Below the pieces are notes generated by a model. It was not told where the DNA came from. It was given only the letters and a program-made list of their open reading frames with translations, and did no database searches. Source: Pacificibacter marinus (lineage in GTDB: Bacteria; Pseudomonadota; Alphaproteobacteria; Rhodobacterales; Rhodobacteraceae). Taken from it: 64,000 nucleotides of DNA. Of this stretch, positions 28,338 through 38,829 are shown one piece after another. Made by a program: the position numbers and the translations under genes. The stretch is from the NCBI RefSeq assembly GCF_018860665.1, contig NZ_JAHKPK010000025.1:38279-102278 (forward strand), in the 5' to 3' direction. Positions within the stretch are counted from its first letter, which is position 1. Each line of letters opens with the position of its first letter.

Positions 28338-29138
28338 ATGGCAAATGTTCTCGACAAAATCAAAGCTTACAAACTCGAAGAAGTCGCCGCAGCGAAACTC
28401 AAGACGCCTCTTGCTGAACTTGAAGCGGCGGCCAAAGGTCAGGCGCCAACGCGTGGCTTTGCCTCTGCATTACAGCGCGCCGCCACAACCGGTTACGGGC
28501 TCATTGCGGAAGTCAAAAAGGCTTCCCCCTCCAAAGGTCTGATCCGCGCGGATTTCAACCCGCCCGTTTTGGCCAAAGCCTATGAGGACGGCGGCGCGAC
28601 CTGCCTGTCTGTGCTCACCGACAGGCCATCTTTCCAAGGCGCGCCTGAATTTTTGATCCAAGCCCGTGCGGCAGTCTCACTCCCAGTGCTGCGCAAAGAC
28701 TTCATGTATGACACCTACCAAGTGGCTGAGGCGCGCGCTTGGGGCGCTGATGCTATTTTGGTGATCATGGCCTCTGTGTCTGACGCGCAGGCGCTTGAAC
28801 TGGAAGACGCAGCCATAGCCCTAGGCATGGATGTTCTGGTCGAAGTGCATGATGAGGACGAACTGACACGGGCACTTGCGCTAAAATCCCCGCTTTTGGG
28901 CGTCAACAATCGTAATTTGAAAACATTCGAGACCTCTTTGGACACCACTGTACGTCTATCGAAAATGGTGCCGAGTGGTAAATTGCTTGTCTGCGAAAGC
29001 GGGCTGAGTAACGCCGATGATCTGGCCGCTATGGCCCCCCATGGCGCTCGCACTTTCTTGATAGGCGAAAGCCTGATGCGCCAAGACGATGTCACGGCTG
29101 CCACCCGCGCTTTGCTGGCCAATCCCCTTCCCGCATAA
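28338..29138 (+). CDS. trpC: Indole-3-glycerol phosphate synthase
   Basis: A 266-residue TIM-barrel enzyme that closes the indole ring of tryptophan. The signature [19 protein letters not shown], the catalytic lysine in VLRKDFMYD, the phosphate-binding end [11 protein letters not shown] and [11 protein letters not shown] are all intact. It heads trpC-moaC-moeA. The 238-bp upstream gap (28100-28337) must contain its own promoter, since trpD is 9.7 kb away; no clear -35/-10 pair stood out. Confidence 0.96.
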   Translation: MANVLDKIKAYKLEEVAAAKLKTPLAELEAAAKGQAPTRGFASALQRAATTGYGLIAEVKKASPSKGLIRADFNPPVLAKAYEDGGATCLSVLTDRPSFQGAPEFLIQARAAVSLPVLRKDFMYDTYQVAEARAWGADAILVIMASVSDAQALELEDAAIALGMDVLVEVHDEDELTRALALKSPLLGVNNRNLKTFETSLDTTVRLSKMVPSGKLLVCESGLSNADDLAAMAPHGARTFLIGESLMRQDDVTAATRALLANPLPA

Positions 29139-29159
29139 CCTTCAGATAAGGATCACACC

Positions 29160-29648
29160 ATGGCAGACCTGACCCACTTCGACGACGCTGGCCACGCCCA
29201 TATGGTGGATGTCTCGAACAAAGCCGTGACAGATCGCTTGGCCACAGCCGAGGCTGCGATCAAAATGCGCCCTGAAACGCTGGCGCATATCACCCAAGGC
29301 ACCGCGAAAAAAGGCGACGTTCTAGGGGTTGCGCGGCTTGCGGGCATCATGGGGGCCAAGAAAACCTCTGACCTGATCCCTTTGTGTCACCCCTTACCGA
29401 TCACAAAAGTCACGCTGGATCTTGTGCCTGACGAGACCCTGCCCGGTGTGCGCATCACCGCAACTGTGAAAACATCCGGTCAAACTGGTGTGGAAATGGA
29501 AGCGCTCACCGCTGCCTCCACCGCCGCTTTGACTGTCTACGATATGCTGAAAGCCGCGGAAAAAGGCATGGAAATCGTATCTGTACGTTTGCTGCGTAAA
29601 GAAGGCGGCAAATCCGGCGTCTATACTTTGGACGAGACCCCATCATGA
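29160..29648 (+). CDS. moaC: Cyclic pyranopterin monophosphate synthase
   Basis: A 162-residue enzyme of molybdenum-cofactor synthesis that converts 3',8-cyclo-GTP to cyclic pyranopterin monophosphate. Conserved segments are [18 protein letters not shown] and [25 protein letters not shown] with the catalytic lysine and aspartate region. It follows trpC by 21 bp and overlaps moeA by 4 bp (ATGA). Confidence 0.97.
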   Translation: MADLTHFDDAGHAHMVDVSNKAVTDRLATAEAAIKMRPETLAHITQGTAKKGDVLGVARLAGIMGAKKTSDLIPLCHPLPITKVTLDLVPDETLPGVRITATVKTSGQTGVEMEALTAASTAALTVYDMLKAAEKGMEIVSVRLLRKEGGKSGVYTLDETPS

Positions 29649-30814
29649 TTTCTGTCGCGGACGCCCTAGATCACGTCTTTTCGCTTTGCGGTCCTTTAGA
29701 CACTGAAACCATTCCGCTGCGCCAAGGCCTTGGCCGAGTTCTGGCATCAGATGCCGTGGCCACCCGCAATCAACCGCCGTTTTCTGCCTCGATTATGGAT
29801 GGATACGCCGTACGCGATGATGAAAGTCACATCGGCGCGCAGTTCACCGTGATTGGCGAAGCCGCCGCAGGCCATGCCTATGCAGGTCAGATTAAAGCGG
29901 GTCAGGCGCTGCGTATTTTCACCGGCGCGCCTGTGCCAACGGGTGCCAGCCGCGTGATCATCCAAGAAAACGTCACACGGACGGGCGATGTGATTACGCA
30001 GACAGATGTGTCCAGCACCACCAATATCCGCGACATCGGCGCTGACTTCAAAGTGGGCGATACCGTCAAAGCCCCGCGCAGGCTGACGCCGCGCGATTTG
30101 GCCCTGCTCGCCTCGATGAACATCGCCGAAATCACCGTGACCCGTAAACCCATTGTGGCCCTGATCGCCACTGGCGACGAATTGGTCATGCCGGGTGAGA
30201 CACCAAAAGACGCGCAGATCATCACCTCCAACACTTTTGGCTTGGCGGCTATGATAGAGACCGCTGGCGGCATCGCGCGGATGCTGCCGATTGCCCGCGA
30301 CAATGAGGCTTCCTTGCGCCATGTGCTCGGCCTTGCCAAAGGCGCCGACCTGATCGTCACCATTGGCGGCGCATCTGTGGGCGATCATGACATCGTTGGC
30401 AAAGTCGCTATGGATATGGGGCTGGAACGCGCCTTCTACAAAGTCGCTATGCGCCCGGGCAAACCGCTTATGGCGGGCAAAATCGATGGGTCTATGATGC
30501 TGGGCCTGCCGGGCAACCCTGTGTCCTCTTTGGTCACTGCCCAGCTGTTCATGCTGCCCGCCTTGTATAAAATGCTTGGCCTTGGTGAAGCGCCGCTTGC
30601 AACTGTGCGGCAGCCTTTGGCCGAAGATCTGCCCGCCAACGGCCCTCGCGCCCATTACATGCGTGCCATCACATCTGATCAAGGCGTCATCCCCATGCAC
30701 AGCCAAGACAGCGCACTGCTGCGCATCTTGTCTGATTCTGACGCTTTGATCGTGCGCGCCCCCTTCGCGCCCGCCATGCGAGCCGGTGATATTGTCGACA
30801 TCATTTCGTTATAA
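29645..30814 (+). CDS. moeA: Molybdopterin molybdotransferase MoeA
   Basis: A 389-residue enzyme that inserts molybdate into adenylated molybdopterin. Typical segments are [54 protein letters not shown] and [15 protein letters not shown] followed by [12 protein letters not shown]. It is coupled to moaC by a 4-bp overlap and is the last gene before the lexA promoter region. Confidence 0.97.
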   Translation: MISVADALDHVFSLCGPLDTETIPLRQGLGRVLASDAVATRNQPPFSASIMDGYAVRDDESHIGAQFTVIGEAAAGHAYAGQIKAGQALRIFTGAPVPTGASRVIIQENVTRTGDVITQTDVSSTTNIRDIGADFKVGDTVKAPRRLTPRDLALLASMNIAEITVTRKPIVALIATGDELVMPGETPKDAQIITSNTFGLAAMIETAGGIARMLPIARDNEASLRHVLGLAKGADLIVTIGGASVGDHDIVGKVAMDMGLERAFYKVAMRPGKPLMAGKIDGSMMLGLPGNPVSSLVTAQLFMLPALYKMLGLGEAPLATVRQPLAEDLPANGPRAHYMRAITSDQGVIPMHSQDSALLRILSDSDALIVRAPFAPAMRAGDIVDIISL

Positions 30815-30938
30815 AATACGGTTAATTCGATTAACGTTAACGTCGATTTAACCAAAAAACACTCTTCTGAAATCACAAATCAAAACGCAGGGCAAACTCA
30901 GCCCCGCATTCCGTGATCCGCCCATCAGGAGAGTATCG

Positions 30939-30978
30939 TTGACACATTTCGGGAACGACGGTAGAACATTATCAGAAC
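30939..30978 (+). promoter_or_regulatory. lexA promoter with two overlapping SOS boxes
   Basis: TTGACA (30939-30944) and TAGAAC (30962-30967) are separated by exactly 17 bp. Three GAAC elements at 30953, 30964 and 30975 are spaced 11 bp apart, giving two overlapping GAAC-N7-GAAC sites, the inverted form of the alphaproteobacterial SOS box GTTC-N7-GTTC. The boxes cover the spacer, the -10 and the probable start point, as expected for LexA autorepression. The remainder of 30815-31202 is a leader of about 225 nt before the lexA ATG, with an unexplained palindromic stretch near 30828-30850. Confidence 0.85.
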
Positions 30979-31202
30979 ACGATACCCAGCCTATCTGGAG
31001 ACGGATCGACACAGGCGGGCCTGTTGGCTTCAAAACCGATGCACTCAATGCACCGCGCGTTTTGTCGAAAAAGCCATCATCCCCCGCCCCTCTGCCGATC
31101 CTTTATGTCTCATCCCTGCCCACGTCTGTGTCATCACAGACCGCAGCAGACCCAGAACCGGAAGGGGTCGACAGGATAGACAGCCACGGCGGGAGCACAA
31201 AC

Positions 31203-31913
31203 ATGCTGACAAAAAAACAGCTGCAATTGTTAGAATTCATCAATGACCGGATGCACAAAGACGGCGTGCCACCGTCCTTTGATGAGATGAAAGAAGCGCT
31301 GGATCTGCGCTCAAAATCGGGCATCCATCGCCTGATCACAGCCTTGGAAGAACGCGGATTTATCCGTCGTCTCGCACATCGTGCCCGCGCCATTGAAATC
31401 GTGAAACTGCCCGAAAGCCTTGGTGGTCAACCCACCGCGCCGACTGCGGCAGGGTTTCAACCCCGCGTGATCGAAGGCGACCGCCCCAACAGCCCGCCCC
31501 CCGCGCAAGCTATGGAAGTGGCTGTTTCTGCTTTTAACCTGCCGATTATGGGTAAAATCGCCGCGGGTGTACCGATTGAAGCTGTCGAAGACGGTGCATT
31601 GAATGTTGCCGTCCCTGGGTCGATGTTGTCAGGGCGCGGCAATCACTACGCGCTTGAGGTCAAAGGCGAATCCATGATCGACGCTGGCATTAATGATGGT
31701 GATATCGTTGTGATCCGTGAAACTTCAGAAGCTTCAAACGGTGATATCGTTGTGGCGATGGTCGAAGGGTATGAGACCACATTGAAACGCTACATGCGCA
31801 AAGGCGACATGATCGCCTTGGAAGCAGCCAACCCTGCGTTTGAAACGCGCATGTTCACCTCGGATAAAATCGAGGTCCAAGGCAAGCTTGTCGGATTGAT
31901 CCGCAGCTATTGA
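31203..31913 (+). CDS. lexA: SOS repressor LexA
   Basis: A 236-residue repressor. The start MLTKKQLQL is chosen from the family N-terminus and a GGGAG upstream; the frame stays open 88 codons further. Layout: winged-helix DNA-binding domain (1-65, [20 protein letters not shown]), a linker of about 60 residues that is long for LexA, then the S24 peptidase fold. The Ala-Gly self-cleavage site is in [10 protein letters not shown], the catalytic serine in [11 protein letters not shown] and the lysine in [10 protein letters not shown]. It regulates itself through the tandem SOS boxes. Confidence 0.97.
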   Translation: MLTKKQLQLLEFINDRMHKDGVPPSFDEMKEALDLRSKSGIHRLITALEERGFIRRLAHRARAIEIVKLPESLGGQPTAPTAAGFQPRVIEGDRPNSPPPAQAMEVAVSAFNLPIMGKIAAGVPIEAVEDGALNVAVPGSMLSGRGNHYALEVKGESMIDAGINDGDIVVIRETSEASNGDIVVAMVEGYETTLKRYMRKGDMIALEAANPAFETRMFTSDKIEVQGKLVGLIRSY

Positions 31914-31935
31914 CGCGCCCTTGATTTGTATTTTC

Positions 31936-31971
31936 AAAGCCATCTCTGCCCGCAGCTGAGGTGGCTTTTTT
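31936..31971 (+). terminator. Rho-independent terminator of lexA
   Basis: AAAGCCATCTC pairs with GAGGTGGCTTT (one wobble) around an 11-nt loop and is followed by Ts. It sits 22 bp after lexA and before the convergent comEC. Confidence 0.88.
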
Positions 31972-32001
31972 GTGACCGCTTTGTCGTCAAACACGGACAA
32001 G

Positions 32002-34219
32002 CTAACGTTCAATTTTATGCCAAATCACTTCATGCCCCATAGGCTTGAACGTCACACCAGCAACGGGTCGTTTTCGCGCCTCCGCTATCTCGCGTGCATT
32101 CGCCCAAGGATCGCGACCAAATTCTCGCGCGCTCCACAGTCGAACACCAGCCGCCCCCAAGGCCGTGGAGACCCTCACACCCTCATCTATTGCAACAAAG
32201 GCCAATGAACCGCTTTCATTTAGATAGGACAAATCGAACATAAAACAATCCTCTAACCATTCATTTTCCCATATTTGATTCAATATTACGATATCATGAG
32301 AGACACAGGCCTCAGCTGCGCGGCGCTGCCATCCGCGCCCTGTTACATGGGCGATGCGGATGCCAGTCAGATCAAGCGGCGGCATTGGGCGCGCGGCGGC
32401 AGCCTGTTGATCTGGTAGGTCCCCATCGTTTTCAAGCCATGACAAAGCCGCAAAACTGCCGCCGGAAGATTTATTCAACGCGCGCCCCTCTGCCGTCATG
32501 CGCCCCACAAGCCCCCCATCAGAGGACACCAAAACATTGGGTCGCTCGGCATTGGCCCAAAGAACGAATCCCAACAGCACAGGCAACAAGCCAAACAATT
32601 GCATACGCCCGCGCCACAGCACCACAAACAGGCCGCCCAAAGCAATCAAAGGTAAGGTTTGCGGCGGCGGTGATATAATCCATGTCACCGCCCCCTCGAT
32701 CTGCGCAACACGCCCTGCCACATATAGCAGCCAGCGAATCGCAGGCTCCATGATCATCAACGGAATCCACTGCAACCCGACGGGTGTTAAAACGGCGGCC
32801 AAGACGGCTGCAGGCATAACAACCGCGCCCATGACCGGCACAGAAATAACATTGGCGATCAGACCTAAATCGGCGATGCGATTAAAATGCGCTGCCGCCA
32901 CCGGTGCCGTCGCAACGCCCGCCACGGCAGAGGATAACACAACCGTCAAAGCGCCGCTTACCCAATGCGGCCAACGCGCCATCAGATTGAGACGCCGTAC
33001 AATGGTGAACACAGCCACAAGCGCTGTTGTCGCGGCAAAGGACATCTGAAATCCGGGTTCAGGCAAAACCTCTGGCCGGACCAACAAGATCAACAAGGCT
33101 GCCATCGCCACAGCGCGCAAAGAGATCGCTTGGCGGTCAAACAAAACCGCGACGAACATCATAGACACCATGATATAAGCCCGCTCGGTGGCGACGTTCC
33201 AGCCAGACAAGGCCAAATACAGCCCCCCCGCGATCAGGGCGCAGACCGCCGCGATTTTTTTGTTTGGCAGATAGAAAAATGCAAACGGGATCAAAGCCAA
33301 AAAGCCGCGCAGAGCTGCGAACACGGCCCCTGTGAGCAGCCCCATATGCAGACCAGAAATGGCCAAAAGATGCGACAGGTTGCTAGCGCGCAGATTTTCG
33401 GCCGTTTGCGCTGAAATGCCGGATCTATCGCCGGTCAAAATGGCGGCGGCAAAAGCACCAGCTTGCCCCGGAATACGATTTTGCAACACCAAGGATAGCG
33501 TTTGTCGCAATCGATGGATGGCCAAAGACATCCCCTTATCTGTCGGCCCAGCACGCAAAACAGGGATGCGCGTATAGCCCACAGCCCACAGCCCCCAGCC
33601 TGTCGAACCATGCCATGCGCTGAAAATTAAACCCTGTGGGATCAGCGGCGCTAGGAGGCGGCGACAAATGCCCCGTCAAGGCGACCCGCAGTCCTGGCTC
33701 TGGCGTGATGTACTCTTGCGCCCCGTGCAAGGACACCCTCACACGGACAGGCGTGCGGCTGGGATTGGTGTTTTTCAAGATCACTTGATCCAAGGTCAGG
33801 CGCACCGCCTCAGAGGCTGATCGATCGATCTTAATCACGCGCCCCTCAATGGGTCCGTAATAACGATAGTTGAGCACGGGGGCCGCAACGTCATGCGCAC
33901 GAAATCCTGCGCATAGGAAGCCAACGGACACCATCAGGGCACCTGTGAAAGGTGGCGCGTAATAGGCTGGAATCAATATCAAAATCAATCCGCTGAGCAA
34001 AGCAGTTACGCCCAAGACCATATAGCACATCTGACTTGGTTCATAGGGCGCGGCAAAGTACAGCGCGACACCCACCCCAAGCAACACAGGCAGCCACAGA
34101 AACAGCCGTCCGCGCTGCCCGTCAAAGACATCAAGGATCCATTCCAAAGGGTTCAAAAAAATTGTCACCTTGGGGTCCTTATCCTCATGTCGATCCATGT
34201 CTATATGGGCGTCATGCAC
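32002..34219 (-). pseudogene. comEC: comEC/rec2 DNA-uptake channel, frameshifted by a 7-bp duplication
   Basis: Two frames make one ComEC. The upstream part (34219 to 33536; N-terminal membrane segments plus the OB-like DUF4131 region) reads into ...FDRLGAVG and then garbage. The downstream part (to 32002; competence domain with LLAISGLHMGLLTGA and many membrane segments, then a shortened C-terminal soluble domain) resumes at GYTRIPVL. At the junction GTGGGCT is present twice on the coding strand; removing one 7-bp copy restores ...RLGAVGYTRIPVL and a continuous 736-residue protein. As written the gene is broken. Reversible slippage or an assembly error are alternatives. Confidence 0.9.
33576..33596. 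repeat. Heptamer tandem repeat at the comEC frameshift
   Basis: On the plus strand AGCCCAC occurs at 33576-33582 and 33583-33589, followed by AGCCCCC at 33590-33596. The extra exact copy shifts the comEC frame. Loss of one unit restores it. Confidence 0.9.
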
Positions 34220-34349
34220 ACTGTCGCTCCGTCACGCTGCGCATGCGCAAAACTCATTTCCACTTGGCGCAGAAATGGTCTAGACCTGCACGCAAGCACC
34301 ACAGTCTGAACGCTACCGCCACCATGGTTACCAAAGGGTTAATTTCCGC

Positions 34350-35783
34350 ATGTCAAACGCCTCTTCCGCTTCCAACGTTGCAGCCAAACCAGTCGTCACC
34401 CGCATCGCGCCTTCGCCAACCGGTGATATGCACATCGGCACCGCGCGCACGGCGCTCTTTAGCTGGCTCTACGCACGCGCCCGTGGCGGCAAATTCTTGC
34501 TGCGGATCGAAGACACAGATCGCGCGCGCTCGACCCCTGAGGCGACCCAAGGCATCTTGGACGGTATGGCGTGGCTGGGCTTGGATTACGACGGCGAGGC
34601 AGTGAGCCAGTTCGAACAAGCCGCACGTCATGCGGAAGTGGCCAACCAAATGTTAGAGGCTGGAACAGCCTATAAATGTTTTGCGACCCAAGACGAAATC
34701 GAGGCCTTTCGCGAAGAGGCCCGCGCCAACAAGACCAGCACCCTGTTTCAATCGCCTTGGCGTGATGCAGACCCAAGCACCTATCCTGATGCGCCTTTCG
34801 TGATCCGCATGAAAGCGCCTAGGACGGGGGTCACTGTGATCAAAGACCAAGTGCAAGGCGATGTGACGATCAAAAACGACCAGATCGATGACATGATTGT
34901 GCTGCGATCGGATGGCTCGCCGACCTATATGTTGGCGGTTGTGGTGGATGACCATGATATGGGCGTGACCCATGTTATTCGTGGCGATGATCACCTCGCC
35001 AACTCTGCACGTCAGATGATGGTGTATGATGCGATGGGATGGGATCTGCCGGTATATGCGCATATTCCGCTGATCTTTGGCGCAGATGGCAAGAAGATGT
35101 CGAAACGCCATGGGGCGACCGGCGTGAAAGAATATCAAGCGCTGGGGTATCCCGCCCAAGGCATGCGCAATTACCTAGCGCGGCTAGGGTGGTCCCATGG
35201 CGATGATGAATTTTTCTCTGACGCCCAAGCGATGGACTGGTTCGATTTGGATGGAATCAACAAATCGCCTGCGCGCTTTGACACCAAAAAGCTTGATAAC
35301 ATCTGCGGACAGCATTTGGCGGTGATGGAAGATGCTCAAATCGTAAGCGAAATCGAAGGTTACCTTGCTGCATCTGCACAACCTGAACTGACAGATGCAC
35401 AAAAATCACGTCTTTTGTCCGCAATGTATTGCCTCAAAGGCTCCGCTAAGAATTACCCTCAACTCATTGAAAAAGCACGATTCGCCCTGAACGCGCGCCC
35501 TGTCGACGTCGACGAGAAAGCGCAAAAGCACCTCGGGACAGTATCCAACGGTATACTGAACGAATTGACGCCGCATCTGCAAAGTGCTAGCTGGAACCGC
35601 GATGCATTGGAAGCGGCTGTTGGCCGCGTCATGGAAACGCAAGAGATCGGCTTTGGTAAAGTTGCAGGCCCGCTTAGAGCGGCGCTTGCAGGACGCGCCC
35701 AAACCCCGAGCGTTCTCGATATGATGTTTGTACTTGGACGAGACGAAACACTGGCTCGGCTGTCAGATGCAGTACAAGAGTAA
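34350..35783 (+). CDS. gltX: Glutamyl-tRNA synthetase
   Basis: A 477-residue class-I aminoacyl-tRNA synthetase that charges tRNA-Glu. The HIGH motif appears as [12 protein letters not shown], preceded by [10 protein letters not shown]. The KMSKS motif is [12 protein letters not shown], and [12 protein letters not shown] is the family signature. The C-terminal anticodon-binding domain is complete. It diverges from comEC (130-bp gap) and is followed by gltA after 250 bp. Confidence 0.96.
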   Translation: MSNASSASNVAAKPVVTRIAPSPTGDMHIGTARTALFSWLYARARGGKFLLRIEDTDRARSTPEATQGILDGMAWLGLDYDGEAVSQFEQAARHAEVANQMLEAGTAYKCFATQDEIEAFREEARANKTSTLFQSPWRDADPSTYPDAPFVIRMKAPRTGVTVIKDQVQGDVTIKNDQIDDMIVLRSDGSPTYMLAVVVDDHDMGVTHVIRGDDHLANSARQMMVYDAMGWDLPVYAHIPLIFGADGKKMSKRHGATGVKEYQALGYPAQGMRNYLARLGWSHGDDEFFSDAQAMDWFDLDGINKSPARFDTKKLDNICGQHLAVMEDAQIVSEIEGYLAASAQPELTDAQKSRLLSAMYCLKGSAKNYPQLIEKARFALNARPVDVDEKAQKHLGTVSNGILNELTPHLQSASWNRDALEAAVGRVMETQEIGFGKVAGPLRAALAGRAQTPSVLDMMFVLGRDETLARLSDAVQE

Positions 35784-36033
35784 CACTTAAGGCCCAGCCG
35801 CACATGAACGGCATATTTTGGGTCTACGGCCAGCGTATTTTAGGCCGATTGATAAATTTTCCGCGACTTTCACAGTCCGGTAACATGGCACGCCGTAAAT
35901 AGCGGCAAAGCCCATTCCAAAAGAGCGGCACCGGCCCTCTTTAGCCACAGAAGGCGCGCGGATATTCCTTTGCGCGCCCTCCCCGACCTCCAGCGGTGCC
36001 AGACTTGGCCCGTTGCCAACCGAAGGAACGACC

Positions 36034-37332
36034 ATGGCAGACACACAAAAAACAGCGACTTTGACGCTCGACGGCAAGTCTTATGAGCTTCCGGTTCACA
36101 CACCGACAGAAGGCCCTGACGTTGTCGACATCCGCAAGCTCTACAGCCAAGCAGGCGTGTTCACTTACGATCCAGGCTTTACGTCCACTGCGGCTTGTGA
36201 CAGTGCGATCACTTACATTGACGGCGATGCTGGCGTGTTGTTGCACCGCGGCTACCCAATTGGTGAATTGGCTGCGAACTCTCATTACCTTGAAGTTTGC
36301 TACCTTTTGCTGAATGGCGAATTGCCAAATGCAACTCAGCTCGAAGATTTTGAAGGTCGCGTGACCAATCACACGATGTTGCACGAGCAAATGCACAACT
36401 TTTTCCGTGGCTTCCGTCGTGATGCGCACCCGATGGCCTCTATGGTTGGTGTTGTGGGCGCGATGTCTGCATTCTACCACGATTCCACTGACATTTCTGA
36501 CCCGTGGCAGCGCGAAGTTGCAACAATTCGCCTGATCGCGAAAATGCCGACAATCGCAGCGATGGCATACAAATACTCTGTCGGTCAGCCATTTGTGTAC
36601 CCACGCAACGATCTGGACTACGCGTCCAACTTCTTGCGCATGTGTTTCGCGGTTCCTGCCGAAGACTACGAAGTGAACCCGATCCTTGCGCGCGCAATGG
36701 ACCGTATTTTCACGCTGCACGCAGATCACGAACAAAACGCGTCCACATCGACTGTGCGCCTTGCGTCTTCGTCTGGTGCCAACCCATTCGCTTGTATCGC
36801 GGCGGGTATCGCCTGTCTTTGGGGTCCAGCACATGGCGGCGCCAACCAAGCGTGTTTGGAAATGTTGCAAGAAATCGGCACTGTTGACCGCATTCCTGAA
36901 TTCATTGCCCGCGCCAAAGACAAGAACGATCCGTTCCGCCTCATGGGCTTTGGTCACCGCGTTTACAAAAACTTCGACCCACGCGCGACGGTTATGAAGC
37001 AGTCCGCTGACGAAGTGCTTGACCTTTTGGGCGTTGAAAACAACCCGATCCTTCAGGTCGCCAAAGAACTCGAAGCGCAGGCCTTGGCTGATCCATATTT
37101 CGCAGAGAAGAAACTCTTCCCGAATGTGGATTTCTACTCAGGCATCATTCTTGAAGCTATGGGCTTCCCAACATCTATGTTCACACCGATCTTTGCCCTA
37201 TCACGGACAGTGGGTTGGATTTCACAGTGGAAAGAGATGATCGAAGATCCAGCGCTGAAAATTGGCCGTCCACGTCAGCTCTACACAGGTGCGACGCAAC
37301 GCCCTTACACAAACGTAGAAGACCGCGCTTAA
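36034..37332 (+). CDS. gltA: Citrate synthase (type II)
   Basis: A 432-residue TCA-cycle enzyme that condenses oxaloacetate and acetyl-CoA. The start MADTQKTA follows AAGGAACG; an in-frame ATG at 36013 is less likely. Catalytic histidines are in [11 protein letters not shown] and [15 protein letters not shown], and the aspartate is near NVDFYSGI. The N-terminal domain ([12 protein letters not shown]) is typical of the hexameric, NADH-sensitive Gram-negative type. Confidence 0.97.
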   Translation: MADTQKTATLTLDGKSYELPVHTPTEGPDVVDIRKLYSQAGVFTYDPGFTSTAACDSAITYIDGDAGVLLHRGYPIGELAANSHYLEVCYLLLNGELPNATQLEDFEGRVTNHTMLHEQMHNFFRGFRRDAHPMASMVGVVGAMSAFYHDSTDISDPWQREVATIRLIAKMPTIAAMAYKYSVGQPFVYPRNDLDYASNFLRMCFAVPAEDYEVNPILARAMDRIFTLHADHEQNASTSTVRLASSSGANPFACIAAGIACLWGPAHGGANQACLEMLQEIGTVDRIPEFIARAKDKNDPFRLMGFGHRVYKNFDPRATVMKQSADEVLDLLGVENNPILQVAKELEAQALADPYFAEKKLFPNVDFYSGIILEAMGFPTSMFTPIFALSRTVGWISQWKEMIEDPALKIGRPRQLYTGATQRPYTNVEDRA

Positions 37333-37377
37333 GCTAAGTCTTAGCCACAACGCGATAAAAAAGTGCGATAAAAATTC

Positions 37378-37406
37378 AAAGACCGCCCCGAAAGGGCGGT
37401 CTTTTT
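37378..37406 (+). terminator. Rho-independent terminator of gltA
   Basis: AAAGACCGCCC and GGGCGGTCTTT form an 11-bp perfect stem with a CGAAA loop followed by Ts. It can also serve the convergent hydratase gene. Confidence 0.92.
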
Positions 37407-37460
37407 CGTTTCATGTCTGCGCAGGTAGGGCCGATAGGTCTTTTAACGCTATGACCGAGG

Positions 37461-38237
37461 CTATCGCCCTTCGAATTTGGCAGGGCGCTTTTCAAGGAAA
37501 GCCACTACGCCTTCGCGGAAATCGCGCGTCATGCCGCAACGCCCTTGCAACTTGGCTTCAAGCGTCAATTGCTCGGTGAATGTATTGCTTGCAGAGGCGT
37601 GCAGTGCCTCTTTGATGCCGCTGTAAGCCACGGTCGGGCCTGCAGCCAAATGCTGCGCCCGTGCCTGCCAATGAGCCGCAAACAGGTCGTCTTCGACGCT
37701 TTCATAAATCATGCCCCAAAGTGCTGCTTTATCTGCTGAAATAGGGTCACCAAACAAAGACGCTCCCATCGCGCGCGCCAAGCCAATTTGGCGTGGCAAA
37801 GCATAGGTTCCGCCTGCATCAGGCATCAAGCCGATGCGGGTAAAAGCTTGAATGAAAATCGCACTCTCGGTGGCGATCACCACATCAGCGGCCAGCGCCA
37901 ATGAGGCGCCAGCCCCTGCGGCCACGCCATTGACTGCGGCGATCGTCGGGATAGTGCTGTTGTGAATGGCGTGCAACATCGGTTCATATTCATCGCGCAG
38001 AGTGCGTTCCAAATCGGCGTTGCCTGCGTTGATGCCATCGCCCAAATCTTGACCTGAACAAAAGGCATCTTGCGCCCCTGTGATCACCAAGACCCGCGCT
38101 TGCTTACCAGCGGCGCGCACCGCGTGGGTGATCTCGGCACGCATCTGCGTGTTTAAAGCATTTTTGACCTCAGGACGGTTGAGCGTCAGAACGGCGATAT
38201 CGTCACGAAGGGTGTAACGGATGGTGTCATAGTGCAT
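37461..38237 (-). CDS. Enoyl-CoA hydratase/isomerase family protein
   Basis: A 258-residue crotonase-fold enzyme. The oxyanion-hole segments are ITGAQDAFCSGQDLGDG and AAVNGVAAGAGASLALAADVV. Acidic residues expected in hydratases fall around FTRIGLMPDAGGTYALPR. The pattern is close to PaaG-type 1,2-epoxyphenylacetyl-CoA isomerases as well as general enoyl-CoA hydratases, and no other phenylacetate genes are nearby. The second ATG (38237) has better spacing to AGAGAG than the first at 38243. Confidence 0.88.
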   Translation of the reverse strand: MHYDTIRYTLRDDIAVLTLNRPEVKNALNTQMRAEITHAVRAAGKQARVLVITGAQDAFCSGQDLGDGINAGNADLERTLRDEYEPMLHAIHNSTIPTIAAVNGVAAGAGASLALAADVVIATESAIFIQAFTRIGLMPDAGGTYALPRQIGLARAMGASLFGDPISADKAALWGMIYESVEDDLFAAHWQARAQHLAAGPTVAYSGIKEALHASASNTFTEQLTLEAKLQGRCGMTRDFREGVVAFLEKRPAKFEGR

Positions 38238-38379
38238 GTGCATCTCTCTTTGCAGGGGCTCGCATCTAACTTAGGCATAGCGCCCCCGAAAGAAAGAGAG
38301 ACGCTCCGTAAAATCCAAATTTCTTGTCGTTTTCGCAGGTTTGCGCCTGCAGAGATACGGTTTGCGCAGATACCGCGCC

Positions 38380-38829
38380 TTAGTCTTTCAACATCTCCGC
38401 AATGCGCGCAGCCTCATCCTGTGAGAGCTCTTCGATGGCTGTTTCCGTTTGACGGCGACGCACAAAGGCAAAGCCGACGCCAAGCGCTAGAAACAACATG
38501 ACAGGTCCTGCGACCCACAGTAGTTTGTTGGCCCCCGACAAAGTGGGGTTGAGCAAAACATATTCGCCGTAACGTTCAACAATGTAGTTGATCACTTGGA
38601 CATTACTGTCACCTTCGACCAATCGCTCACGCACCAAAAGTCGTAAATCCTTTGCCAGATCCGCATGGGATTCATCGATATTTTCGTTGCGGCACACCAA
38701 ACAGCGCAGCTCTTTGGAAATCTCGCGTGCGCGACTTTCCAACACGGGATCGTCCAAGACTTCGCTGGGTTCTACCGCGTAAAGCGGCATCGCAAATAGC
38801 AGACACAGGATCAGGAAAAACGATCTCAT
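38380..38829 (-). CDS. ccmH: Cytochrome c maturation protein CcmH
   Basis: A 149-residue periplasmic, membrane-anchored thiol oxidoreductase. Signal peptide MRSFFLILCLLFAMPLYA, then the CxxC motif in RCLVCRNENIDESHADLA, and a C-terminal membrane segment (LLWVAGPVMLFLALGVGFAF). It keeps apocytochrome heme-binding cysteines reduced and forms the heme lyase with CcmF. Its ATG overlaps the ccmF stop by 4 bp. The TPR (CcmI-like) extension of E. coli CcmH is absent, as usual in alphaproteobacteria. Confidence 0.95.
   Translation of the reverse strand: MRSFFLILCLLFAMPLYAVEPSEVLDDPVLESRAREISKELRCLVCRNENIDESHADLAKDLRLLVRERLVEGDSNVQVINYIVERYGEYVLLNPTLSGANKLLWVAGPVMLFLALGVGFAFVRRRQTETAIEELSQDEAARIAEMLKD

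Noticed and set aside
30939-31202. An 88-residue N-terminal extension of LexA in the open upstream frame
   Set aside because: It would begin inside the promoter and SOS boxes, has no ribosome binding site, and LexA proteins start at MLTKKQ-type sequences.
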